DNA of 64,000 nt, taken from the NCBI RefSeq assembly GCF_002806995.1, contig NZ_NIHE01000003.1:310001-374000 (forward strand), written 5' to 3'. The DNA is from Confluentibacter lentus (GTDB taxonomy: Bacteria > Bacteroidota > Bacteroidia > Flavobacteriales > Flavobacteriaceae). Under the pieces are notes generated by a model. It saw only the letters and a list, made by a program, of their open reading frames with translations. It was not told the origin of the DNA and made no database searches. Positions 1 through 8,528 of the stretch are shown piece by piece; positions within the stretch are counted from its first letter, which is position 1; every line of letters begins with the position of its first letter. The position numbers and the translations under genes were made by a program.

Positions 1-34
1 AATATTTTACGGTTTCTTTAAAAAAAGAGATTAA
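1..34 (+). CDS. Possible 3' end of an upstream gene
   Basis: Reading from base 2, an open frame gives the tail IFYGFFKKRD and ends at a TAA at 32-34. A short basic tail after aromatic residues is plausible for a real C-terminus. A second frame from base 1 also stays open until a TAA at 19-21, so the assignment is weak. No function can be given. Confidence 0.25.
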   Translation, partial: IFYGFFKKRD

Positions 35-90
35 AAATTATGAATTTAGACCTAGCTTAGCACTCTTTTGATTTTAAATAATATTATTTT

Positions 91-852
91 TTGAAAGTAA
101 CATTTTTAGGAACCGGCACATCCCAAGGTATTCCAGTAATTGGAAGCACCCATCCTGTTTGCTTAAGTAAGGACAAAAGGGACAAACGGTTACGGGTTTC
201 TGCTTTAATTGAACTTGATGGACACACATATTTAATTGACTGCGGGCCAGATTTCAGACAGCAAATGTTAGCTTGTGGATGTGAAAAAATCGATGCTATT
301 TTATATACCCATGAGCACTCAGACCATGTTATGGGACTCGATGATATTAGGCCTTTTTATTTTAAGCAAGGTGATATTCCTATATATGCCCATAAGCGTG
401 TGTTAAAATCGTTAAAAAAAAAGTTTGACTATATTTTTAAGACAGAGAACAAGTATCCAGGAGCACCAACGGTGTCTCCCAATAAAATTAAAAACAGGCC
501 CTTTGTTATAAATAACCAAGAGATAATCCCTATTAACCTAAAACATTTTGAACTTCAGGTTTTTGGGTTTAGGATTAATGATTTTGCATATTTAACAGAT
601 ATGAAGACCATAGAAGATAAAGAAGTTGAGAAGCTAAAAGGTCTCAAGGTTTTAGTGGTTAATGCGCTCCGTATAGAGCCTCATTATTCCCATTTAAATC
701 TGGAGGAAGCCTTGCGGTTTATTAAAAGAGTAAATCCTGAAAAAGCCTATTTAACGCATATAAGTTATAATTTAGGATTTCATGAAACTGTTGAAAAAAC
801 ATTGCCAAATAATGTATTTTTGGCATACGATAATTTACAAATCACCATTTAA
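91..852 (+). CDS. Metallo-beta-lactamase-fold hydrolase (PhnP-like)
   Basis: A 253-residue protein that looks like a cytoplasmic metal-dependent phosphodiesterase of the PhnP/RNase Z-like branch of the metallo-beta-lactamase fold. The N-terminal strand MKVTFLGTGTSQGIPV and the metal motif HEHSDH at about residues 74-79 are clear. A later aspartate in YLTDM (about 167-171) and histidines in LTHISY and FHETV complete the usual ligand set. The start codon is TTG at 91, because the family's conserved first strand begins directly there. The gene stands alone, with about 100 bases before the next gene. Family assignment is secure; the natural substrate is not visible from sequence. Confidence 0.85.
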   Translation: MKVTFLGTGTSQGIPVIGSTHPVCLSKDKRDKRLRVSALIELDGHTYLIDCGPDFRQQMLACGCEKIDAILYTHEHSDHVMGLDDIRPFYFKQGDIPIYAHKRVLKSLKKKFDYIFKTENKYPGAPTVSPNKIKNRPFVINNQEIIPINLKHFELQVFGFRINDFAYLTDMKTIEDKEVEKLKGLKVLVVNALRIEPHYSHLNLEEALRFIKRVNPEKAYLTHISYNLGFHETVEKTLPNNVFLAYDNLQITI

Positions 853-880
853 AACTGAATTATGAAATCGCCATTAACAA

Positions 881-898
881 TTTGTTTGTGTAAACAAA
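881..898. repeat. Small inverted repeat between two genes
   Basis: Arms TTTGTTT and AAACAAA are separated by GTGT, in the 103-base gap between the hydrolase and the next gene. There is no T-run after it, so it does not look like a terminator. It could be an operator or chance in AT-rich DNA. Confidence 0.3.
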
Positions 899-955
899 CA
901 TAGATAAAATAAAGCGATACCATATGACCATTAAAAAAACAATAAATATCCTCAT

Positions 956-1456
956 ATGAAACAAAGAATTTTTATGTATCTGTTTGTTTTTTCATTGCTA
1001 TTAGCTTTGTTTATGTACGTAAACTCCAAACGTTTATTGGAAATTGAAAAGAAACAAGCAGAAACATCTAAGCATCAGATTGAAAAATATAAAGATTCCG
1101 TTACTACGCTGCAAAACGAAGTTTTAGACCTATCACATTTTAATTTAGATAGGAACGAAGATGCTATTTCATACTTTGAAGATAAAGGCTATAAGATTGA
1201 TGAATTAATGCCTCTAATAAAAGATGAACTTTACAAATTAAATGAAGCTAAGGGAGAGCATCCGATAGTTCCTTATGCTTCCAGTGAGGGAAGACGCATG
1301 ATGATTAATACGGTTAAATTATTGAATCACAAGTGGATCATAGCCGATTTTTCGGATGGGGAATATTGGGGAGAGCTTTTTTTGACTTATGAAATCACGG
1401 ATTCTAATGAGTTGAAATTTAATTTAGTGGAATCTTTTCTGTATCCGTTCAATTAG
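956..1456 (+). CDS. Hypothetical membrane-anchored protein with coiled coil
   Basis: A 166-residue protein I do not assign to a function. A hydrophobic segment at about residues 6-22 follows a short basic N-terminus and should act as an uncleaved signal anchor. It is followed by a charged, heptad-like stretch at about 27-58 that probably forms a coiled coil. The C-terminal half is globular and rich in aromatic residues (HKWIIADFSDGEYWGELF), ending LYPFN. The topology suggests a periplasmic domain tethered to the inner membrane. Its stop overlaps the stop of the convergent lipoprotein gene by 4 bases. Confidence 0.7.
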   Translation: MKQRIFMYLFVFSLLLALFMYVNSKRLLEIEKKQAETSKHQIEKYKDSVTTLQNEVLDLSHFNLDRNEDAISYFEDKGYKIDELMPLIKDELYKLNEAKGEHPIVPYASSEGRRMMINTVKLLNHKWIIADFSDGEYWGELFLTYEITDSNELKFNLVESFLYPFN

Positions 1457-1824
1457 TTTTTAACCTTAAAAGCAATGCCTTTTTGCTTTTTTGTATCACC
1501 AACATATGAATACTCATAAGTATATGAGGAATCGGTTGTTGTTAAAATTTTCAAGTGGATATCTTTTCTTTCAGCCATGCTTTTTGGATTGATGGTTTTA
1601 TAGATGACTTCACAATCGTTTATCCATCGTACTTCAGAAGAATCCTTTTTTCCGTTGTAAGTTTCTACCTGTAAAGCATCCGTTCTTGAAAACGTGGATT
1701 TGTATAATTTGCCATCAATAGTCACTTCACTATAAAAATCACCAGTTTTAAAATCTTTGCAATGTCTTTCGCTATTATAGCAGCTAAAAAAGCAAAGCAT
1801 TAAAATGAATATAAGCTTCTTCAT
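1453..1824 (-). CDS. Small lipoprotein of unknown function
   Basis: A 123-residue protein with a short basic start, a hydrophobic segment and a lipobox-like end (CFFSC, candidate lipidated Cys near residue 15). It is therefore predicted to be a membrane-attached lipoprotein facing the periplasm or cell surface. The rest is a single small domain rich in beta-type alternation, with no motif I recognise. It is convergent with the coiled-coil membrane protein and the two share 4 bases at their stops. Similar short flavobacterial proteins sometimes carry a topoisomerase label in databases; nothing in this sequence supports that. Confidence 0.65.
   Translation of the reverse strand: MKKLIFILMLCFFSCYNSERHCKDFKTGDFYSEVTIDGKLYKSTFSRTDALQVETYNGKKDSSEVRWINDCEVIYKTINPKSMAERKDIHLKILTTTDSSYTYEYSYVGDTKKQKGIAFKVKN
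1468..1492 (+). terminator. Possible intrinsic terminator inside convergent gene end
   Basis: AAAAGCAA (1468-1475) pairs with TTGCTTTT (1483-1490) across a 7-base loop, and the T-run continues to 1492. It lies just past the stop of the plus-strand membrane protein gene, inside the last codons of the minus-strand lipoprotein gene. The position fits termination of the plus-strand transcript. Confidence 0.4.
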
Positions 1825-1868
1825 ATAAATGGAATTTATTGCAAAATTACTAAACTAAGTTTACAATA

Positions 1869-2243
1869 CTAGTTTTGGAAGTTTTTAAAAGTACCATCCG
1901 AATAAAAAATAACGATACGCTCAATCTGCTTTTCATCATTAGTATCCAAATTTAATTTGGTTTGGAGTTCTAAAGGAACTTCCATTTTCTTTAGTACGTC
2001 TTTGGTCAGCGCATTTGAAACAGGGAATGAGCCTTTGCCATTTAGTAACCAATACAATTCTACTTCTTGATAGGTGGATAAAATTTTCAGCACAAAATCC
2101 AAACTAGGTTTGTTTCTTCCAGAGAGTATATGCGAAATACTAGAGCGTTGAACGCCTATTTTTTCGGCAAAAGAAGAGGCGGATTCTCCATAAAAGTCGA
2201 TGACTTCCTGAAGCCTTTTGGCAAAATCCTCATTGTTTATCAT
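1869..2243 (-). CDS. XRE-family helix-turn-helix regulator
   Basis: A 124-residue cytoplasmic DNA-binding protein. Residues about 7-66 form a Cro/C1-type helix-turn-helix, with FAEKIGVQRSSISHILSGR covering the helix-turn-helix core and KPSLDFVLKIL the following helix. The C-terminal half (about 67-124) is a short tail without a recognised effector domain. The start at 2243 is an ATG. A perfect-arm palindrome TTTACA-AA-TGTAAA lies 27-40 bases upstream of this start, and more copies lie before the divergent carboxypeptidase gene. Autoregulation and control of the neighbour are therefore plausible; the pairing of this regulator with those sites is inference. Confidence 0.8.
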   Translation of the reverse strand: MINNEDFAKRLQEVIDFYGESASSFAEKIGVQRSSISHILSGRNKPSLDFVLKILSTYQEVELYWLLNGKGSFPVSNALTKDVLKKMEVPLELQTKLNLDTNDEKQIERIVIFYSDGTFKNFQN

Positions 2244-2269
2244 TGTAAATAGTTATAGGCGATTAGGGT

Positions 2270-2283
2270 TTTACAAATGTAAA
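2270..2283. promoter_or_regulatory. Palindromic operator-like site 1
   Basis: TTTACA-AA-TGTAAA, with perfect 6-base arms and a 2-base spacer, upstream of the XRE regulator start. It is the first of three related sites in this intergenic region. Confidence 0.5.
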
Positions 2284-2482
2284 TAAATATATTTAAGAGT
2301 CATAAATAAACCTAAATAATATAACTATAATATAAATAAAAACTTTATATAAATAAATTTAAAATACTGAAAATAAATCATTTAATAGTGTTTTTAAATT
2401 TATCCAACAACTAGAGGCTATTTAATGTTGATTACATTACATTTTTGTTGACCAATGTAAACACATTTGAATCGGGCATGTG

Positions 2483-2496
2483 TTTACAAATGTAAA
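2483..2496. promoter_or_regulatory. Palindromic operator-like site 2
   Basis: A second TTTACA-AA-TGTAAA with the same sequence and spacer as the site at 2270-2283. It lies 38 bases upstream of the preferred ATG of the M14 carboxypeptidase. A half-site TGTAAA also occurs at 2456-2461. Confidence 0.5.
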
Positions 2497-2506
2497 AAAG
2501 TAATTG

Positions 2507-2520
2507 TTTACATTTGTACA
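2507..2520. promoter_or_regulatory. Palindromic operator-like site 3 (imperfect)
   Basis: TTTACA-TT-TGTACA differs from the other sites in its spacer and at one arm position. It starts 24 bases after the start of site 2, close to two helical turns plus a few bases, which would suit cooperative binding next to the carboxypeptidase start. Confidence 0.4.
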
Positions 2521-2533
2521 TCAATTATTTTTA

Positions 2534-3685
2534 ATGAAAGTAGAAGCCATCCTGACACTGTTTTCTAAGTTTAAAGAAGACACCTTACACCATAGATATA
2601 TCACCAATGATCACATAGAACCGCTTTTAAAAAAATTAGAAGATTCTGTTGACATTAGAACTATTGGGGAATCTGTTTTAAAGCGACCTATTTATTCAGT
2701 AACTATAGGTACTGGGAAAAAAAGAATCCTCATGTGGTCGCAAATGCACGGTAACGAATCAACCACGACAAAAGCTATTTTCGACCTTTTAAATACGTTT
2801 ATTTCCGCAGAAGCATCCGTTAAGCATATCTTGGAGGCTTGTACCATATATATTGTTCCCATATTAAATCCGGATGGCGCTAAAGCCTTTACACGTGTGA
2901 ATGCCAATGAGGTTGATTTGAATAGGGACGCACAATTAAGAACACAGCCCGAAAGCAAGGTTTTAAGAACAGTTTTTGAAGATTTTAATCCGCATTTTTG
3001 CTACAACCTTCATGGCCAACGAACTATTTTTAGTGTTGGTAAGACCAACAAGCCAGCAACGGTATCTTTTTTGGCCCCCGCTCAAGATGAAGCCTGCACC
3101 ATCACGCCCAATAGGATGATAGCTATGGAGATTATTAGCAAAATGAATGATATGCTCCAACAGGTTATTCCAAACCAAGTAGGGGTTTACGATGATGCCT
3201 TTAACTTGAATTGTGTGGGTGATACGTTTCAAAGTGAGAATAGGCCAACCATATTATTTGAAGCGGGGCATTATTTTAATGACTATGGGCGTGAGCAAAC
3301 AAGAAAATACATTTACATGTCTTATTTAACGTCTTTAGATTATATATCAAAAGTGAATGTAGATGGAAGTTTGTACAAGTCTTATTTTAATATTCCAGAA
3401 AACGACAAATGCTTTTTGGATATCATCATTAGAAATGCAAAAATTGATTTAAATTCAGAAGTGACAGATATTGGCATCCAGTTTCAAGAGCGATTGGTAG
3501 ATAACAGAATTGTTTTTTCACCAAAAGTTGAAAAAATTGAAAATTTAGAGTTGTATTATGGTCATAGAGAGATTGATGCAAAAGAACACATAGTGTTAGA
3601 TGCTGATTTTTTACCCATTAAAATAAATCACGAAAACGATTTCGTTATCATTAATAATAAAAAAACACCATTATTATTGAAATAA
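2534..3685 (+). CDS. M14-family zinc carboxypeptidase-like protein
   Basis: A 383-residue enzyme of the M14 metallocarboxypeptidase family, expected to trim C-terminal residues from peptides or related amides. The zinc ligands are visible: HGNE (His72, Glu75) and a second histidine in NLHGQR (His160). The general-base glutamate is in FEAGHY (Glu243), and the substrate-binding segment NPDGAKAFTRVNANEVDLNRD is typical. I use the ATG at 2534. A longer reading from a TTG at 2504 would begin inside operator site 3 and adds no conserved sequence. There is no signal peptide, so it is probably cytoplasmic. The C-terminal 130 residues are a separate, less conserved domain. Confidence 0.85.
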   Translation: MKVEAILTLFSKFKEDTLHHRYITNDHIEPLLKKLEDSVDIRTIGESVLKRPIYSVTIGTGKKRILMWSQMHGNESTTTKAIFDLLNTFISAEASVKHILEACTIYIVPILNPDGAKAFTRVNANEVDLNRDAQLRTQPESKVLRTVFEDFNPHFCYNLHGQRTIFSVGKTNKPATVSFLAPAQDEACTITPNRMIAMEIISKMNDMLQQVIPNQVGVYDDAFNLNCVGDTFQSENRPTILFEAGHYFNDYGREQTRKYIYMSYLTSLDYISKVNVDGSLYKSYFNIPENDKCFLDIIIRNAKIDLNSEVTDIGIQFQERLVDNRIVFSPKVEKIENLELYYGHREIDAKEHIVLDADFLPIKINHENDFVIINNKKTPLLLK

Positions 3686-3723
3686 AATGACGTAATTATG
3701 TATAATTATTGATGAAAATGTAG

Positions 3724-3731
3724 TAATTTTG
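3724..3731 (+). promoter_or_regulatory. Candidate -7 box (TAATTTTG)
   Basis: It matches the Bacteroidetes TAnnTTTG consensus and lies 25 bases upstream of the Lrp regulator ATG. No convincing -33 TTTG lies at the usual distance. Confidence 0.35.
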
Positions 3732-3755
3732 GTTTTTAATTAAGAATAATTAATT

Positions 3756-4235
3756 ATGGGGAAAATTAAATTAGACGAAATCGACCACCAAATTCTTGAC
3801 ATGTTAATAGACAATACAAGAATTCCTTTTACAGACATAGCCAAAAAATTGCTAATATCCGCAGGAACAGTACACGTTCGTGTAAAAAAGATGGAAGAGT
3901 CTGGTATCATCAAAGGATCTTCTTTGACTTTAGACTACAAAAAGCTAGGATATTCATTTATCGCTTATGTAGGTATATTTTTAAACAATACCTCTCAAAC
4001 CAAATTTGTATTAGAACGAGTTAATGAAATACCATTTGTAACAGTGGCCCACATTACTACTGGAAAATTCAATATTTTTTGTAAAATAAGAGCGAGAAGC
4101 ACAGAACACGCTAAAGAAATTATTTTTAAATTAGACGATATTGAGGGTGTTTACAGAACAGAAACCATGATTTCTCTTGAAGAAAGTATTAATGATAAAA
4201 AACGTTTGATGCATTCTATATTTAATGAAATGTAA
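3756..4235 (+). CDS. Lrp/AsnC-family transcriptional regulator
   Basis: A 159-residue regulator. The N-terminal winged helix-turn-helix (about residues 5-65) carries the family pattern DxxDxQILDMLIDNTRIPFTDIAKKLLISAGTVHVRVKKME in broken form, and the rest is the RAM effector-binding domain (about 70-150). Such proteins usually form octamers and respond to amino acids. The gene is single, with its own candidate -7 box upstream and a strong terminator 24 bases downstream, so it looks monocistronic. The ligand and the regulon cannot be told from the sequence. Confidence 0.9.
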   Translation: MGKIKLDEIDHQILDMLIDNTRIPFTDIAKKLLISAGTVHVRVKKMEESGIIKGSSLTLDYKKLGYSFIAYVGIFLNNTSQTKFVLERVNEIPFVTVAHITTGKFNIFCKIRARSTEHAKEIIFKLDDIEGVYRTETMISLEESINDKKRLMHSIFNEM

Positions 4236-4258
4236 TTTGCCAAACAGATACAATATCT

Positions 4259-4281
4259 AAAAGCCCTTTATGGGCTTTTTT
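4259..4281 (+). terminator. Intrinsic terminator after the Lrp gene
   Basis: AAAAGCCC pairs with GGGCTTTT across TTTAT, and the T-run continues. It lies 24 bases after the Lrp stop codon and separates it from the polysaccharide locus. Confidence 0.8.
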
Positions 4282-4302
4282 ATTTTAGTGTAGATTAAAG
4301 TT

Positions 4303-4331
4303 TAATTTTGACTTTTAAAAGAATAATTTTG
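4303..4331 (+). promoter_or_regulatory. Two tandem -7-like boxes before the O-acyltransferase
   Basis: TAATTTTG occurs at 4303-4310 and again at 4324-4331. Both match TAnnTTTG and lie about 80-105 bases upstream of the first gene of the polysaccharide locus. Confidence 0.35.
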
Positions 4332-4408
4332 ATAGGATTAATTTAAAATGTGAAGTTTGTGCAGCAGATAAAATCAACATCTCAACTAATTGTTTTTTAT
4401 AGATTTTT

Positions 4409-5860
4409 ATGATATTTAATTCTATCGAGTTTTTTATTTTCCTTCTTATAGTTTATTTCCTTTATTGGTTTGTCTTTAAAAAAAGTTTAAAAACCCAAAA
4501 CATCCTAATTTTAGTTTCTAGCTATTTGTTTTATGGCTGGTGGGATTGGAGGTTTTTATCTTTAATTTTACTTAGTACCGTGGTCGATTATTTGGTGGCC
4601 ATTCAAATAAACGGAAGTGCGAATCAACGAACACGAAAATCATGGCTTTGGGTAAGTGTTATATTCAACTTAGGCCTTCTAGGGTTTTTTAAGTATTATA
4701 ACTTTTTTGTTGATTCCTGGGTAGATATGGTTTCCATGCTTGGGTATGATATAAAAAGCACGTGGACCTTAAAAGTTATCTTACCAGTAGGCATTTCGTT
4801 TTACACCTTCCAAACCATGTCATACTCGTTTGACGTGTATTATAAAAAATTAAAACCTACAACCGATTTTTTATCGTTTGCTGCTTTTGTTAGCTTTTTT
4901 CCTCAATTGGTGGCTGGACCCATTGAGCGGGCTTCAAACCTGTTGTCACAAATTTTAGAGGAACGTAAGTTTGACTATAAGCAAACAGTCGATGGAATAA
5001 AGTTGATTCTTTGGGGCTTGTTCAAAAAAATTGTTATAGCCGACTCTTTGGCTCCTATGGTAGATGATATTTTCGCAAATTACAGTACGTACCCAGCATC
5101 AACACTTATTTTGGGTGTTACATTGTTCAGTTTTCAGGTGTATGGCGATTTTAGTGGATATTCCGATATCGCTATAGGCACGTCTAAGCTTTTTGGGGTA
5201 GAGTTGATGTCTAACTTTAAATTCCCCAATTTTTCAAGAAATGTTGCCGAGTATTGGCAGCGTTGGCACGCATCTTTATCAAATTGGTTCAGGCATTATG
5301 TCTATATTCCTTTAGGAGGTTCTAGAACGAGCAAATTAAAGTCGGTTAGGAACATTGCTATCGTGTTTTTATTAAGCGGATTTTGGCATGGTGCTAACTG
5401 GACATTTATTTTTTGGGGGGCATTTCACGCAGTAGCCTTTATTCCTGTTTTTTTAATGGGAAGAAATGCCATTTATAAAGACTCAGTAGTTGCTGAAAAC
5501 ACCATATTTCCATCGCTAACGGAATTAGGCCAAGTTCTTTTAACATTTGCCATCGTTACATTCTCAAGGATATTTTTTAGGGCAGAGTCCATTACTGTGG
5601 CATTCGATTTTATTGATAAAATTTTCACCGATTTTTCATTCGGAACTTACCAACATCCCATGGGGTATCGCATGGTTGATTATTATGTGCTTATCATTCT
5701 ATTTACTTTATATGAATACATTATAAGAAAAGATGAGCGTTCACCTTTTGGTTTTAAATCCAAAATCGTGCGATTCATGGTATATACTATTGTAATTTTA
5801 TGCTTGCTCATGTTTTATGATAGTGGTGTAGATAGGTCTTTTATTTATTTTCAATTTTAA
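4409..5860 (+). CDS. MBOAT-family membrane O-acyltransferase (AlgI-like)
   Basis: A 483-residue polytopic inner-membrane protein of the AlgI/DltB-type MBOAT family, which moves acyl groups across the membrane for O-acylation of extracellular polysaccharide. Hydrophobic helices cover most of the length. Family landmarks are YFLYW near the start, FFPQLVAGPIERA (about 163-175), YWQRWHASLSNWFRHYVYIPLGG (about 282-304, shown here only as a region) and GFWHGANW, with the invariant His at about 327. The length is normal for AlgI. The next gene, 5 bases downstream, is an SGNH-type protein, the usual partner (compare AlgX/AlgJ), so the two probably acylate the local polymer together. Confidence 0.9.
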   Translation: MIFNSIEFFIFLLIVYFLYWFVFKKSLKTQNILILVSSYLFYGWWDWRFLSLILLSTVVDYLVAIQINGSANQRTRKSWLWVSVIFNLGLLGFFKYYNFFVDSWVDMVSMLGYDIKSTWTLKVILPVGISFYTFQTMSYSFDVYYKKLKPTTDFLSFAAFVSFFPQLVAGPIERASNLLSQILEERKFDYKQTVDGIKLILWGLFKKIVIADSLAPMVDDIFANYSTYPASTLILGVTLFSFQVYGDFSGYSDIAIGTSKLFGVELMSNFKFPNFSRNVAEYWQRWHASLSNWFRHYVYIPLGGSRTSKLKSVRNIAIVFLLSGFWHGANWTFIFWGAFHAVAFIPVFLMGRNAIYKDSVVAENTIFPSLTELGQVLLTFAIVTFSRIFFRAESITVAFDFIDKIFTDFSFGTYQHPMGYRMVDYYVLIILFTLYEYIIRKDERSPFGFKSKIVRFMVYTIVILCLLMFYDSGVDRSFIYFQF

Positions 5861-5865
5861 AAAAA

Positions 5866-6831
5866 ATGAAAAAGTTATTTTTTAAGATTTTTATATACAG
5901 CATTCTTATACTTTTGGCGCTAGAAGTGTATATAAGGGTTTTTCATCTTACCAAAGATTATCCTGTGCGTTATGTAGATGAATTTGGAGTTGAAAAATGG
6001 ATGCCTAATCAAGAAGGGTATTCCGTAACTGGAAATAGAAGGCAAAACTTTTCAGAATATAAAATTAATAGTTTTGGATATAATTCTTACAGAGAATTTA
6101 GTCCATCTAAAGATAAGGTTGAAATAGCCTTGGTAGGAGACTCTTTTATTGAAGGGTTTCATCAAAATTATTACAATTCCATAGGCAGTAAAATTGAGAA
6201 TAAATTAAATGGTGTAGAAGTCTATGAATATGGATATGCAGGATACGATTTGGCTGATCAATTACATTTAATAAGCCAATATAAAGAGCATTTCAATTTA
6301 ATTGATCATGTTATCTTGGGTATTAAATTTGAAAATGATTTAACTAGGGGCGAATATCATATTGTTAAAGAACGAATGGCTCTAGAATCTCCTTTTAATA
6401 AGGCCTTACGTCAAATTAAATTATTGGTTTATTTAAACAGCATCGGTATTTTAGATACCCCAAAAGATCTTGTAAAGAAACTATTTTCAAATAATAAAGA
6501 GAAAGCCCCCAAGGTGTCAAAATTAGAGGAAGACAAGCAACAGAAAGCATTGGAAGTGGAATATTTAGAAAACTTTAAAAGTTTAATAAAGATATATGGT
6601 TTTGATAAAAATAGATTTGTGTTTCTTTTGGATTCTGAAAAGACACCTGAACTTTTTTTAAACTATTTAAATGAATACGATTATAAATATATCGATTTTT
6701 CTAAGACCCTCAAAAAATCAAAAAGGCCTACAACACTAATTTATGATATGCATTGGAATAACAATGGAAGAACTTTAATAGCCGAATTAATTACTAATTA
6801 TGTAAAGCAAATGAAAAGTATCCAAAAATAA
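5866..6831 (+). CDS. Membrane-anchored SGNH/AlgX-like acyltransferase partner
   Basis: A 321-residue protein with an N-terminal hydrophobic anchor (about 6-20) and a periplasmic SGNH-hydrolase-like domain. The nucleophile block LVGDSFIEGF places Ser at about 93. The catalytic Asp and His sit close to the C-terminus in YDMHWNNNGR (about D294, H296), the DxxH arrangement seen in AlgX/AlgJ-type acetyltransferases. It follows the MBOAT gene by 5 bases and should finish the acyl transfer to the sugar on the periplasmic side. A charged insertion at about 200-220 (KKLFSNNKEKAPK) is probably a flexible loop. Confidence 0.75.
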   Translation: MKKLFFKIFIYSILILLALEVYIRVFHLTKDYPVRYVDEFGVEKWMPNQEGYSVTGNRRQNFSEYKINSFGYNSYREFSPSKDKVEIALVGDSFIEGFHQNYYNSIGSKIENKLNGVEVYEYGYAGYDLADQLHLISQYKEHFNLIDHVILGIKFENDLTRGEYHIVKERMALESPFNKALRQIKLLVYLNSIGILDTPKDLVKKLFSNNKEKAPKVSKLEEDKQQKALEVEYLENFKSLIKIYGFDKNRFVFLLDSEKTPELFLNYLNEYDYKYIDFSKTLKKSKRPTTLIYDMHWNNNGRTLIAELITNYVKQMKSIQK

Positions 6832-6885
6832 TGGCTACGTACATGCTTTTAACTATTTTTATTATTTAAAACTTACAAACCCTAT

Positions 6886-7851
6886 ATGAATATATTAATT
6901 ACATCAGCAGGAAGAAGAGTCTCTTTGGTTAAAGCCTTTCAAACGGAACTAAAAAAAATAATTCCAGAAGGAAAAGTAATGACTACAGATTTTAACACCC
7001 TTATGTCAGCCGCCTGCCATGTTTCAGATAGAGCCTTTCAATTACCATTGATTATCGACAACGATTATATAAACAAACTTCTTGCAACATGTTTGGATAA
7101 TCAAATAAAATTAGTGATCCCAACCATCGATACAGAATTATTATTGTTGTCTAAAAACAAGGATATTTTTTTAAAGAAAGGCATTATTCCCATAATCTCG
7201 TCTTCAAAATTTATAAATATTACAAGGGATAAAAGAGAGACCCATGCTTTTTTTATTGAAAAGGATATTAGAGCTGCAAAAGAATATTCGAAGTATGAAT
7301 ACAAATTGCCGCTATTTATTAAGCCAATAAATGGCAGCAGGAGTGTTGATAATTTCATCATTAAAAATCAGGAAGATTTAACCGAATATCACTTTAAAAA
7401 CAATGAATTGATGTTTTTGGAATATTTAGACCATAGCTGTTTTGAAGAATTTACCTGCGATTTGTATTATGATAAAAAAAGCGATTTAAAATGTGTTGTT
7501 CCAAGAAAGCGCATCGAAGTTAGGGATGGAGAAGTTAATAAAGGAATTACCGATAAAAATTTGCTAATCGATTATATCAAGACACGTTTAGGCCATGTTG
7601 AGGGCGCTATTGGGTGTTTAACATGTCAGTTTTTTAAAAATATTGATACCCAAGAGATTTACGGCATTGAAATCAATGCTAGGTTTGGTGGGGGGTATCC
7701 ATTGTCATATTTTGCTGGTGCCAATTTCCCAAAGTGGATCCTTCAGGAATATCTACTTAATCAGGACATAGCTTTTTTTGATGGCTGGGAAGATCAATTG
7801 TTAATGTTGCGTTACGATAACGAAGTATTGGTCCATAATAATGAAAAGTAA
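6886..7851 (+). CDS. ATP-grasp ligase-like protein
   Basis: A 321-residue cytoplasmic protein of the ATP-grasp superfamily, resembling the carbamoyl-phosphate-synthase-like group. The N-terminal Rossmann-like start NILITSAGRR and the pre-ATP-grasp domain are followed by a lysine-bearing strand (LPLFIKPINGSRS) that should bind ATP. Metal-binding residues lie near the end (IEINARFGGGYPLSYFAGANF). Such enzymes join a carboxylate to an amine or another nucleophile through an acyl-phosphate. The gene overlaps the HAD gene by 11 bases and is followed by a FemAB-like gene, so a joint role in adding an amino acid or similar group to a sugar is plausible but unproven. Confidence 0.8.
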   Translation: MNILITSAGRRVSLVKAFQTELKKIIPEGKVMTTDFNTLMSAACHVSDRAFQLPLIIDNDYINKLLATCLDNQIKLVIPTIDTELLLLSKNKDIFLKKGIIPIISSSKFINITRDKRETHAFFIEKDIRAAKEYSKYEYKLPLFIKPINGSRSVDNFIIKNQEDLTEYHFKNNELMFLEYLDHSCFEEFTCDLYYDKKSDLKCVVPRKRIEVRDGEVNKGITDKNLLIDYIKTRLGHVEGAIGCLTCQFFKNIDTQEIYGIEINARFGGGYPLSYFAGANFPKWILQEYLLNQDIAFFDGWEDQLLMLRYDNEVLVHNNEK

Positions 7852-8509
7852 AACAGTATTGGTTTTTGATTTGGATGACACACTTTATAAAGAAATAGAT
7901 TTTTTAAAATCGGCTTTTAAAGACATAGCGAGTTATCTTTCAAGTATAAAAAACAAGCCTTCAGAAATCATTTTATCCGATATGAAGCAGTATTATGAAA
8001 GTGGATTAAATGTATTCGATAGCATATTGGAAACGTATGAAATAAGTCATGTTAGTAAAAAGGATTTAACCCATATGTACCGTAACCATAAACCCCAAAT
8101 TAGCATGTCCCAAGAATTAATGGTATTACTTATTAAGCTAAAAAAGGCTGTGTTTAAAGTAGGATTGATTACCGATGGAAGAAGTACGCAACAACGAAAT
8201 AAAATTGAGGCATTAGGTTTGTCAGGCTATTTTGATGATATCATCATTTCAGAAGAATTTGGTTCAGAAAAGCCCAATATTAATAATTTTAAATTTTTTG
8301 TAGATAAGTATGGCACTTCCTTGAGGTATGTTTATGTAGGAGACAATACAAAGAAGGACTTTATAGCTCCAAATTATTTAAACTGGTGCACTATATGCCT
8401 TATGGATAATGGGAAGAATATCCATAAGCAATCATTTGATCTTGATATTACCAATAAACCCCATTATGTTATTAATGATTTAAATGAGATTGAAGCCATA
8501 TTAAATTAA
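7841..8509 (+). CDS. HAD-superfamily hydrolase
   Basis: A 222-residue HAD-type phosphatase. Motif I is FDLDDTLY (Asp nucleophile near residue 10), motif II is LITDGRS, the lysine of motif III is in EEFGSEKPN, and the acidic motif IV is in YVGDNTKKDF. The cap lies between motifs I and II, as in subclass I phosphatases. Its start lies inside the last codons of the ATP-grasp gene (11-base overlap), which suggests translational coupling and a shared pathway. A sugar- or nucleotide-phosphate substrate is likely in this setting, but the sequence does not say which. Confidence 0.8.
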   Translation: MKSKTVLVFDLDDTLYKEIDFLKSAFKDIASYLSSIKNKPSEIILSDMKQYYESGLNVFDSILETYEISHVSKKDLTHMYRNHKPQISMSQELMVLLIKLKKAVFKVGLITDGRSTQQRNKIEALGLSGYFDDIIISEEFGSEKPNINNFKFFVDKYGTSLRYVYVGDNTKKDFIAPNYLNWCTICLMDNGKNIHKQSFDLDITNKPHYVINDLNEIEAILN

Positions 8510-8528
8510 ACCAACCAACGATTAAATA

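Noticed and set aside
1453-1824. Topoisomerase IV label sometimes attached to this type of short lipoprotein
   Set aside because: At 123 residues with a lipobox and no ATPase or cleavage motif, nothing supports that function.
2692-3232. Two minus-strand frames opposite the M14 carboxypeptidase
   Set aside because: The plus strand holds all catalytic motifs; the opposite frames are shadows.
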